A stretch of 11,793 bases of DNA, from assembly GCA_002309075.1 (NCBI GenBank), contig DBWP01000010.1:8630-20422 (forward strand), in the 5' to 3' direction. A program made the translations under genes and the position numbers. Under the pieces are notes generated by a model. The model was not told where the DNA came from. It was given only the letters and a program-made list of their open reading frames with translations, and ran no database searches. Each line of letters opens with the position of its first letter. The stretch's first letter is position 1. This DNA is from Candidatus Saccharibacteria bacterium UBA1235. GTDB lineage: Bacteria; Patescibacteriota; Saccharimonadia; Saccharimonadales; Saccharimonadaceae. Below, piece by piece: positions 6,926-11,793 of the stretch.

Positions 6926-6948
6926 ATCCCCTACTAGGGATATTTTTT
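6926..6948 (+). terminator. Weak intrinsic terminator or attenuator hairpin
   Basis: A 5-bp stem ATCCC/GGGAT (6926-6930 with 6937-6941) and a 6-nt loop, followed by A and six T's. The stem is short, so efficiency is doubtful. It may end the tRNA transcript or attenuate the consensus promoter just upstream. Confidence 0.5.
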
Positions 6949-6959
6949 GTGTTTTGTGT
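6944..6959 (+). repeat. 16-bp direct repeat, left copy
   Basis: A T/G-only 16-mer identical to positions 8004-8019. The two copies bracket the segment with the two island-like genes. It overlaps the T run of the hairpin at 6926-6948. It is not a copy of the tRNA 3' end, so it is not a standard tRNA attachment site. Confidence 0.65.
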
Positions 6960-6965
6960 CGACCC

Positions 6966-6986
6966 AAACATTGCTTTTTAATGTTT
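6966..6986 (+). repeat. 7-bp inverted repeat overlapping the -35 of the gene at 7056
   Basis: AAACATT (6966-6972) and AATGTTT (6980-6986) are perfect inverted repeats around a 7-nt centre, lying on the -35/spacer region of the promoter of the 7056 gene. It could be an operator or a weak hairpin. No known regulator motif is recognised. Confidence 0.4.
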
Positions 6987-6998
6987 TTATGATATAAT
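6971..6998 (+). promoter_or_regulatory. Promoter of the secreted protein gene at 7056
   Basis: TTGCTT (6971-6976), a 16-nt spacer and TATAAT (6993-6998) with TGA extending the -10. The start near 7005 leaves a leader of about 50 nt containing a Shine-Dalgarno site, unlike the leaderless neighbours. Confidence 0.6.
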
Positions 6999-7040
6999 AT
7001 AAAAATATTGCAAGTTCCAGAGAATTGTACATTTACAGAA

Positions 7041-7047
7041 AAAGGAG
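7041..7047 (+). promoter_or_regulatory. Strong Shine-Dalgarno site deciding start 7056
   Basis: AAAGGAG lies 8 nt before ATG 7056. An alternative in-frame TTG at 7008 has no such site. This is the strongest ribosome-binding site in the window. Confidence 0.8.
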
Positions 7048-7055
7048 AGTGGAAT

Positions 7056-7487
7056 ATGAAAAGAATCTCTAAGAAAGCTGCATTGATTTTAGCTATCACA
7101 ATTTTATTTAGTAGCAATACAGTTACTTTTGCCGCTGCTAACCATGACCTCGGCAATGGGTATTCAACATCCATTAAGAGCGCGAATGAGGGTATAAATA
7201 GTACCAGCAGGGTTTTATCAAGCAGTACAAACAAATGCATAAGTAGCTACATGGAAACACTAATTTATTCTGGGAAAGGCTCTGATCGTTGGTTACACAT
7301 AACGCCATGGACAACCCCAAATCGGTTTACGATAAGGATGGTTGATTATCAAGGAAACACGGTATGGAGACAGTCATTCGATACGACTGGCGGTACTACT
7401 CATTGGTTTGTAGGGGCAAATGTTAAACGCGTGTACCTTACTGGTATACCGGGTGGCGTAGTGGATGTAACCGACACCGAGCACTGA
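7056..7487 (+). CDS. Small secreted protein of unknown family
   Basis: 143 aa. A classic Sec signal peptide (KRISKK, hydrophobic 8-18, likely cleavage among the alanines at 26-28) precedes a mature part of about 115 residues with one cysteine (61). The mature part is rich in Thr, Ser, Gly and Trp, with predicted beta strands such as RWLHIT, FTIRMVDY, NTVWRQSF and KRVYLTG, suggesting a small beta-sandwich. No catalytic motif, membrane anchor or sorting signal is seen, so it is probably released. Codon use differs from neighbours: of seven Arg codons four are AGA/AGG, ATA is frequent for Ile, and the stop is TGA. The gene has its own promoter, an SD site and a hairpin terminator, as in Firmicutes, which suggests transfer. 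It faces a small membrane-protein gene 75 nt away. A toxin or host-interaction role would be a guess. Confidence 0.82.
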   Translation: MKRISKKAALILAITILFSSNTVTFAAANHDLGNGYSTSIKSANEGINSTSRVLSSSTNKCISSYMETLIYSGKGSDRWLHITPWTTPNRFTIRMVDYQGNTVWRQSFDTTGGTTHWFVGANVKRVYLTGIPGGVVDVTDTEH

Positions 7488-7524
7488 TTTTATAGGGATA
7501 ATCTTATATGACTGGAACTTATAT

Positions 7525-7550
7525 CCCCCGATTTTCGTCGGGGGAATTTT
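7525..7550 (+). terminator. Intrinsic terminator of the secreted protein gene
   Basis: A 7-bp GC-rich stem CCCCCGA/TCGGGGG (7525-7531 with 7538-7544), a 6-nt loop and AATTTT. It lies 38 nt after the stop codon at 7487. On the minus strand there is no T run after the hairpin, so it serves the plus gene only. Confidence 0.82.
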
Positions 7551-7562
7551 ATGTCTAGATTA

Positions 7563-7934
7563 TTATTCGCCTAATGCTTCAGCATATCCCGTTGTACCGT
7601 TTTCCATCGTGGTGGGATGTTGGAAATATAAAGTATGGTATTCTTTTTCTTCTGATAATTTATTCGTATCTACGTCGTAATTCTGGCACCAAAATTTTAC
7701 AGAAACCTCATTATTTTCAGATAGACCGTAACTCTCCATCTTACAAATTTGATTCTCTTTTTGATAATTTAGTTCTACGAATCTATCTAGCAGATGGCTT
7801 TGGAGGGCAAGATATTCTTTGTCGGCCGTGCTCTTTATATTTATGCCACAATACACTAATACCCCCATCATAATCACCATCAAAACGCCAAAAACAACAT
7901 TGAATTTTTTGTAATTTTTTTTCTGCTTTTTCAT
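7563..7934 (-). CDS. Small single-pass membrane protein of unknown family
   Basis: 123 aa. A strongly basic start (MKKQKKNYKK) is followed by one membrane helix (about 12-32), then about 90 residues outside the membrane. Two outer cysteines (64 and 83) could form a disulfide; a third (29) is in the helix. The outer part is charged, with predicted strands VSVKFWC (77-83) and HTLYFQH (100-106). No named domain is recognised. The start at 7934 is supported by AAAAGGAA 9 nt from the AGGA core, and by a TGT-TAGAAT promoter that gives a leader of about 20 nt. It converges on the secreted protein gene at 7056. Both share Shine-Dalgarno initiation and a TTGCTT -35, so they may have arrived together. 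Function unknown; a partner or immunity-like role for the secreted protein is only a hypothesis. Confidence 0.75.
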   Translation of the reverse strand: MKKQKKNYKKFNVVFGVLMVIMMGVLVYCGINIKSTADKEYLALQSHLLDRFVELNYQKENQICKMESYGLSENNEVSVKFWCQNYDVDTNKLSEEKEYHTLYFQHPTTMENGTTGYAEALGE

Positions 7935-7942
7935 CTTTTTAT

Positions 7943-7950
7943 TTCCTTTT
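7943..7950 (-). promoter_or_regulatory. Shine-Dalgarno site for the membrane protein at 7934
   Basis: AAAAGGAA on the minus strand, with the AGGA core 9 nt before the ATG. Confidence 0.6.
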
Positions 7951-7961
7951 CTTTAAATATT

Positions 7962-7991
7962 ATTCTAACATTATCACGATGTAAAAAGCAA
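7962..7991 (-). promoter_or_regulatory. Promoter of the membrane protein gene at 7934
   Basis: On the minus strand: TTGCTT (7986-7991), an 18-nt spacer, then TAGAAT (7962-7967) preceded by TGT. The -35 begins a 10-mer TTGCTTTTTA also found at the promoter of the secreted protein (6971-6980). Confidence 0.55.
7982..7991 (-). repeat. 10-bp inverted repeat partner of 6971-6980
   Basis: TTGCTTTTTA on this strand equals the plus-strand sequence at 6971-6980. The left copy is 11 nt inside the left 16-bp direct repeat and this copy is 12 nt inside the right one. Both copies also contain the -35 of the adjacent gene, so the match may reflect promoter similarity instead. Confidence 0.45.
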
Positions 7992-8003
7992 GCCCAAAGA
8001 CCA

Positions 8004-8019
8004 TTTTTGTGTTTTGTGT
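8004..8019 (+). repeat. 16-bp direct repeat, right copy
   Basis: Identical to 6944-6959. It runs directly into the -10 box of the glycosyltransferase gene, contributing that promoter's TGT extension. Confidence 0.65.
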
Positions 8020-8025
8020 TATTAT
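8020..8025 (+). promoter_or_regulatory. Extended -10 promoter of the glycosyltransferase gene
   Basis: TGT then TATTAT, 7 nt, then ATG 8033. There is no Shine-Dalgarno site. An in-frame GTG at 8009 lies upstream of the -10 box and is rejected as the start. Confidence 0.62.
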
Positions 8026-8032
8026 ATATATT

Positions 8033-9265
8033 ATGAGAATTGCGATCTTCTCTGATTGTTATCTAGATTTAACGGGCGGTATTGTTACTGCTATCAATTC
8101 GGATAAAGCCGAGCTCGAGCGTCGTGGCCACACGGTCTATGTTTTTTCTAGTGCCTATCCACGCTCGAAAAAAGAACGAGAAAAATTGGCAAAAAAACAT
8201 ATCTATCCGGTTAAATCTTGCCGCGTTTTTGGTCGCGGTATTACCCCTATCGCTCGTCGTCCGAAAATTATAGAAAAAGACCTAAAAAAGCGCTTTTCCG
8301 AGCTCAAAGATTTTGATATATTCTATATCCATTATGAGGCTGGCTGTTCAATCGCGGGTCTGCGGCTAGCTCGTGAATACGAGATTCCTAGCGTTCAAGT
8401 TATGCATGGCCGCGAAGACATTGGTGAAGAGAAAATAGTTCCCTTTGGGCTTAAAACTATTGTGGCGGCCGCGCTGAATTTGTTTCATTCCTGGTATATT
8501 CCGCACCCTTTGAGAGTTTCGCGTGATAATTACCTTGCAAATACGATCGCCAAGGCGAAAATGTGGACTTTGATGGTGAATCACGCAAATTACGCCGATC
8601 TGGTTCTAACTCCATCTGAGCATTTTCGTGAAAAACTGATATATTATGGGGTCAAAAAGCCAATTACGGCCTTATATCACGGGGTTCGCGATGATTTAAT
8701 AGATGTAGAAGTTTCGCCGAAAAATTTTAAAGACAATGAGACACTCGAGATTATTTGGCATTCTAGGTTATCTGGGGAGAAGCGGATCTTGCCATTTCTA
8801 GAGGCTCTAAGGCTTGTTAAGGGGCCGTATCGTCTTAGTGTTTATGGTGACGGAAAAGACGCTGGGAAAGCCCAAATATACGCGAAAATGCACCATTTAA
8901 ACGTTGATTTTAATGGCGAGGCGAATTTAGATACTATTTCGCGCGCTCTAAAAAAATCGCATCTAGATGTTCTAGTCTCGTATAATTATGATACGTTTGG
9001 CATGATTCTGCTCGAAGCGATGGCAGCGGGCGTCCCGGTATTAATTGCTGACCCAGAGCTCGCGGAGATTTTGCCAGAAGGCGGATATATTTTATCTAAA
9101 AATGAAACTCCGGTCGAGATGGCGAACGCGATAAACCAGATTTTTAAGCAAAAAGAGCTTATTGAAAAGATGAGTAAAATAGAGATATCTGCTCGTGATA
9201 ATGGGCGCATTACAAAAAAAGTAGAAAAACTTGAAAAAACTTTTAAAAAACTATTGCAAAATTAA
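8033..9265 (+). CDS. GT4-family (GT-B) glycosyltransferase
   Basis: 410 aa, normal for the family. Such enzymes move a sugar from a nucleotide-sugar donor to an acceptor. The N-terminal Rossmann domain starts MRIAIFSDCY with a Thr-Gly-Gly loop at 14-16, and an HGRED segment at 125-129. The C-terminal donor domain begins with IIWHSRLSGEKR at 240-251 and VYGDGKDAGK at 270-279. It carries the diagnostic GT4 stretch DTFGMILLEAMAAGVPVLIA at 320-339, holding the conserved glutamate. The opening resembles diacylglycerol glucosyltransferases and mannosyltransferases of cytoplasmic-face membrane lipids, but the acceptor cannot be read from sequence. A lipid acceptor would fit the CDP-alcohol phosphatidyltransferase two genes downstream. 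There is no transmembrane segment. A Lys-rich C-terminal helix (395-408) could bind acidic membranes. The next gene follows after 21 nt with its own promoter. Confidence 0.92.
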   Translation: MRIAIFSDCYLDLTGGIVTAINSDKAELERRGHTVYVFSSAYPRSKKEREKLAKKHIYPVKSCRVFGRGITPIARRPKIIEKDLKKRFSELKDFDIFYIHYEAGCSIAGLRLAREYEIPSVQVMHGREDIGEEKIVPFGLKTIVAAALNLFHSWYIPHPLRVSRDNYLANTIAKAKMWTLMVNHANYADLVLTPSEHFREKLIYYGVKKPITALYHGVRDDLIDVEVSPKNFKDNETLEIIWHSRLSGEKRILPFLEALRLVKGPYRLSVYGDGKDAGKAQIYAKMHHLNVDFNGEANLDTISRALKKSHLDVLVSYNYDTFGMILLEAMAAGVPVLIADPELAEILPEGGYILSKNETPVEMANAINQIFKQKELIEKMSKIEISARDNGRITKKVEKLEKTFKKLLQN

Positions 9266-9274
9266 AAAGTATGC

Positions 9275-9280
9275 TATAAT
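9275..9280 (+). promoter_or_regulatory. Extended -10 promoter of the secreted protein gene at 9287
   Basis: TGC then TATAAT, 6 nt, then ATG 9287. An ATG at 9281 falls between the -10 and the expected start site, so 9287 is chosen. The arrangement matches that of the surface-protein gene at 736. Confidence 0.72.
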
Positions 9281-9286
9281 ATGCTT

Positions 9287-10198
9287 ATGAAAACAAAAAA
9301 GGTCATACGCAGAATTACAATTTTTTGTGCAGCAATGATTACAGGATGTATTCATTGGGGAAATCCCGTATCTGCCGAACAAAACAACGTCGATATCGCA
9401 GCGACGCTTAACCCTTCCGCCTCGATAGAGCTATCTTCTGGCGGATCATTTGCCGTCTCACCTACTGGCGATGGCGCGTTCAATCATTCAGATTTTAATA
9501 TTAAGGCTTACACGAATAGCCTAGCTGGCTATACTATCGTAATGACCACTGATGATACGAATCTTAACCGTAAAAATGCGAACGGTGAAAAGTTTTCTAT
9601 CCCTACTCTTGATGCGAACGATAATGGCTACACCTGCTTGACCTATGCAGAACAAGCTGCTCTTCTAAAAGAAAATGCTGATGCAGAAATTCCAGAATGT
9701 AATTTTATGCCGAACCGCTGGGGTATTGCAGTAAATGCTGGCAATTACCGCCCAGTCTTCTCTGGTATGGTTATTAATCGCACTCACGAAGCTACTGGCT
9801 CAGTCGGCGACATCACGACCGTAAAGCTTGGCGCTAAAGTTGACGTTCTTGCTGAAAAAGGTACTTACGAAGCAACCTTGAACTTTGCTATTGTCGCAAA
9901 TGTTACGGAATATTCTGCTAGAGTTAATTTCGCAGATTCCAATATCTCGAGCGTAACCTTTACTAATGGCCAAGAAAGCCGAACCGTTTCAAACAGCGGT
10001 GATGCGATTGATCTTGATATTAACACGGAATACACCGTCACTGCAGCTTTTGCTGATGGTTATGAATTAAATTCTTGGACCGCTACTGGTGGTACGCTTG
10101 TAGCTGGCTCTGCTAATGCTGCCACATTCTCAATCTCTGAAAGCAATTATGGCGACATTAGTATTTCAAGTAAAGAAATTGTTGTAGCGAATAACTAA
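9287..10198 (+). CDS. Secreted surface protein with beta-rich domain and InlB-type repeat
   Basis: 303 aa. An N-terminal export signal (KTKKVIRR, hydrophobic 10-20) is followed by two possible processing sites: a lipobox-like ITGC at 18-21, and an ordinary cleavage site after VSA at 30. The main domain (about 34-207) parallels that of the protein at 736: MTTDD at 86-90, FSIPTL at 103-108, RWGIAV at 144-149 and LGAKVDVLAEKGTYEATL at 181-198. The C-terminal 95 residues resemble a divergent InlB B-repeat/Flg_new-like module (VNFADSNIS at 213-221, YTVTAAFADGYELNSWTATGGT at 249-270, central Gly-Tyr and Trp). There is no C-terminal membrane helix. It lies between the glycosyltransferase and the phosphatidyltransferase, sharing a TAATG junction with the latter, so those two are probably translated together. 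Function is unknown; an adhesin or envelope role is inference. Confidence 0.85.
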   Translation: MKTKKVIRRITIFCAAMITGCIHWGNPVSAEQNNVDIAATLNPSASIELSSGGSFAVSPTGDGAFNHSDFNIKAYTNSLAGYTIVMTTDDTNLNRKNANGEKFSIPTLDANDNGYTCLTYAEQAALLKENADAEIPECNFMPNRWGIAVNAGNYRPVFSGMVINRTHEATGSVGDITTVKLGAKVDVLAEKGTYEATLNFAIVANVTEYSARVNFADSNISSVTFTNGQESRTVSNSGDAIDLDINTEYTVTAAFADGYELNSWTATGGTLVAGSANAATFSISESNYGDISISSKEIVVANN

Positions 10199-10830
10199 TG
10201 AAAAAATATTTCGCAGATTTACTTACTTTTACGAGAATAATCTTATCTATCACCCTAATTGTTATGGCCTTTTCTTATGGTGATATCGGGATTGGTTTCC
10301 TAGTCTTTATAATTGGCGAGCTTACAGATGCTTTTGACGGCACCTGTGCAGCAAAATGGCCTTTTCCAAAAAATAAAATTCCAAAATATCGCAAATATGC
10401 AGCAAAATATGATATGTTTGCGGATATACTTTTAATCGTCGCAGTCATGTTATTCTTTCTCATGCGAGTTAATCTTGCCGCCGGGCTTATTATCGGTCTG
10501 TCATACGGAATTTTGGCTGCAATTATTGATCTTGTTGTTTACGGTAAAATCATGGGGCATCCAGACGATTTCAAACCAAATTCCCTTTCGGCTCGCAATT
10601 TTACGCTTGCCAAGAAAATTATCCTCGTAAGAAGAAAAATTTATATTGCCTTAATCGCATTAATTGCTACCTGGACGCTCTATGCTTCTGATTTTATTCT
10701 TGGAGTTAAAATTGCTATTACGGTAGTTGCGACCCTAATTTCGGTATTTCTCTGGTTCTTCCTTTCCCAACGCCGTCATAATATTTCTCGTGACGCAGTT
10801 AATGTTGAGAAGAAATTATCGCAGAAGTAG
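10198..10830 (+). CDS. CDP-alcohol phosphatidyltransferase-like membrane protein
   Basis: 210 aa, right for the family, with about five to six membrane helices. Family members transfer a phosphatidyl group from CDP-diacylglycerol to an alcohol, making phospholipid head groups (pgsA, pssA and relatives). The signature is D-x2-D-G-x2-A-R-x8-11-G-x3-D-x3-D. Here D44, D47, G48, A51, D72 and D76 are present, so all four metal-binding aspartates remain. However, the arginine position is A52 (with K53 next), the glycine position is A68, and the loop between them is 15 residues and rich in Lys and Pro. The substrate is therefore uncertain, and activity should not be assumed. The start ATG shares one base with the previous stop (TAATG), implying translational coupling with the secreted protein at 9287. 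The last 32 nt overlap the opposing gene. Confidence 0.85.
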   Translation: MKKYFADLLTFTRIILSITLIVMAFSYGDIGIGFLVFIIGELTDAFDGTCAAKWPFPKNKIPKYRKYAAKYDMFADILLIVAVMLFFLMRVNLAAGLIIGLSYGILAAIIDLVVYGKIMGHPDDFKPNSLSARNFTLAKKIILVRRKIYIALIALIATWTLYASDFILGVKIAITVVATLISVFLWFFLSQRRHNISRDAVNVEKKLSQK

Positions 10831-11584
10831 TTGCGGGGATAAAATTATTCGGGTTATAAAGATTTAAGGCAACAATTTTTGCTGCAAGTTCACCGTCCCA
10901 GAAGCTAATCGGCGAAAAAGTGGTTTTTTCTAGACTAGTCGCAGTTACGTTTCCATTTTTTGCCACTAAAATCTGCCCATTATGGAGCGAAATTATCGAG
11001 ACTGGATAGCTTAAAGTGAATTTATGTAGCGTCTCTGCGGCGCTAGAAAGCGGCGAAGTCAAAAGTAACATTCTCGGATAATAAATTGCTTTTAAAAGCT
11101 TCTGCAGCTGCGCCATAGATGCCATAATAATTAGATTTTCGTTCATCAATACGCTTTCTGTCGCGCCATCAGATAAAAGATCTACGGAATCTCTAGTAAT
11201 TAAAATTGGTTTCGAAGTTTTTTTACAAATTTCTGATATAACTTTTTCAGTAATTGAGTTTTTAGATAAATCACCAACAACTAAATTAAAATCCGACGCG
11301 TCTAGCGAAGTGAGAATTTCGCTAGCGTCCGCAAAAGAACCTGACTCAGTAGATTTTGTAAAAACTAGATTCGGAAGCGGCGGCAATTTATCTTTTAATG
11401 CATCTGGCAAAATTAAATTAATAGTCTGGATTGGGAATTTTGCATTTAAAAATTCAGCAGTCTTAACCGATGTACGAAAATTTTGTAAATTTCCACCGAC
11501 TATATTTATAAAACCCTGTTTTTGTTCTGGGATATTCCAAAACAAATCCTCGTCAGCTTCCTCAATTTTTTTGAAAAAATCCAT
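10799..11584 (-). CDS. Uncharacterised protein, possibly degenerate ribokinase-fold (NnrD-like)
   Basis: 261 aa, soluble, alternating strands and helices. An INIVGGNLQNF segment at 26-36, a central LVVGDL at 101-106, PILITRDSVDLL at 126-137, LIIMASMAQLQKLL at 151-164, a strand pair ISLHNGQILVAKNG at 198-211, and SFWDGELAAKIVALN at 227-241 follow the order of the ribokinase-like fold as in ADP-dependent NAD(P)H-hydrate dehydratases. The GxGD anion-hole motif is replaced by FWDG, so catalysis is doubtful; the family call is tentative. The start at 11584 is chosen because its A is also the last base of the upstream exonuclease stop (TGATG), implying coupled translation. A TTG at 11614 would lie inside the exonuclease gene. 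The 3' end overlaps the opposing phosphatidyltransferase gene by 32 nt. Confidence 0.7.
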   Translation of the reverse strand: MDFFKKIEEADEDLFWNIPEQKQGFINIVGGNLQNFRTSVKTAEFLNAKFPIQTINLILPDALKDKLPPLPNLVFTKSTESGSFADASEILTSLDASDFNLVVGDLSKNSITEKVISEICKKTSKPILITRDSVDLLSDGATESVLMNENLIIMASMAQLQKLLKAIYYPRMLLLTSPLSSAAETLHKFTLSYPVSIISLHNGQILVAKNGNVTATSLEKTTFSPISFWDGELAAKIVALNLYNPNNFIPATTSAIISSQH

Positions 11585-11793
11585 CAAAATTCCAACTCCA
11601 CACTTATAGGACAATGATCTGAACCGGTAATATTTTCATAGATCTCGGCTGATCTTAGATTCTTCTTCAATTTTTCAGAAATAAAGAAATAATCAATCCT
11701 CCACCCAACGTTATTTTCGCGCGCATGGCCCCAATGACTCCACCAAGTATAACGTTGCACGTTTGGATTTAAATTTCGGAAGGTATCGACAAA
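11584..11793 (-). CDS. xth: Exodeoxyribonuclease III (AP endonuclease family), 3' end only
   Basis: The last 69 residues are visible; the rest lies beyond the window edge. The segment shows the end of the exonuclease III fold: FVDTFR at the start, RYTWWSHWGHAREN, the GWRIDYFFIS strand, and GSDHCPISVEL with the catalytic Asp-His pair. These enzymes cut DNA at abasic sites during base excision repair and have 3'-5' exonuclease activity. ExoA-type and XthA-type members cannot be separated from this part. The stop is TGA and overlaps the ATG of the next gene by one base, so the two form a coupled pair. Confidence 0.92.
   Translation of the reverse strand, partial: FVDTFRNLNPNVQRYTWWSHWGHARENNVGWRIDYFFISEKLKKNLRSAEIYENITGSDHCPISVELEF

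Noticed and set aside
6887..7055. Riboswitch or T-box leader upstream of the gene at 7056
   Set aside because: Only a 5-bp hairpin and a 7-bp inverted repeat are found; no conserved riboswitch core or T-box sequence could be recognised in 169 nt.
7560..7873. Plus-strand open frame 7574-7873 opposite the small membrane protein
   Set aside because: The minus-strand gene has a promoter, a Shine-Dalgarno site and a sensible membrane topology; the plus frame has none of these.
6800..8019. Integrative element using tRNA-Leu as attachment site
   Set aside because: The direct repeat starts 57 nt beyond the tRNA end and does not copy tRNA sequence, and no integrase gene is in the window.
1..11793. 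CRISPR array, transposase or phage genes
   Set aside because: No regularly spaced direct repeats and no recognisable transposase, integrase or phage structural protein occur on either strand.

Overview
The window looks like a compact, low-to-moderate GC (about 40% by eye) bacterial genome segment, most likely from a Patescibacteria/CPR member such as Candidatus Saccharibacteria. This assignment is an inference from several signs: very short intergenic gaps, convergent genes whose 3' ends overlap, many small membrane-anchored or secreted proteins of no known family, and start codons placed directly after extended -10 promoters. TGA behaves as a stop (end of the exonuclease gene), so the code looks standard.

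Layout. A divergent pair opens the window: a partial DUF3048/YerB-like membrane protein (1-689, minus) and a secreted, C-terminally anchored surface protein (736-1695, plus). A hairpin terminator with T runs on both strands separates the latter from gltX (glutamyl-tRNA synthetase, minus). Upstream of gltX on the same strand is a basic, single-pass membrane protein with a DUF4367-like tail (3225-4067). Divergent from that is a membrane-anchored PEGA-domain protein (4162-5541, plus), whose end overlaps the end of a sortase gene (5528-6751, minus). The sortase is divergent from a tRNA-Leu(CAA) gene (6800-6886).

Just after the tRNA lies a roughly 1.05-kb segment holding two unrecognised small genes: a secreted 143-aa protein (plus) and a 123-aa single-pass membrane protein (minus). 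These genes have Shine-Dalgarno sites and 5' leaders, unlike nearly all their neighbours. The segment is bracketed by a 16-bp direct repeat and, just inside it, a 10-bp inverted repeat. I read it as a possible acquired cassette.

The right part is a plus-strand cluster: a GT4-type glycosyltransferase (8033-9265), a second secreted surface protein (9287-10198) resembling the first, and a CDP-alcohol phosphatidyltransferase-like membrane enzyme (10198-10830) with an unusual active-site motif. It meets head-on, with a 32-nt overlap, a minus-strand pair: a degenerate ribokinase-fold-like protein and, one nucleotide upstream, the 3' end of an exonuclease III gene (partial).

Functionally the window is dominated by the cell envelope: two exported beta-rich proteins, a sortase that could process an anchored one, a PEGA protein, a DUF3048 protein, and two enzymes plausibly acting on glycolipid or phospholipid head groups. 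The most regular non-coding signal is a TGn-TATAAT-like box followed by exactly 6 nt and then ATG at five genes, with close variants at two more. This implies mostly leaderless mRNAs.
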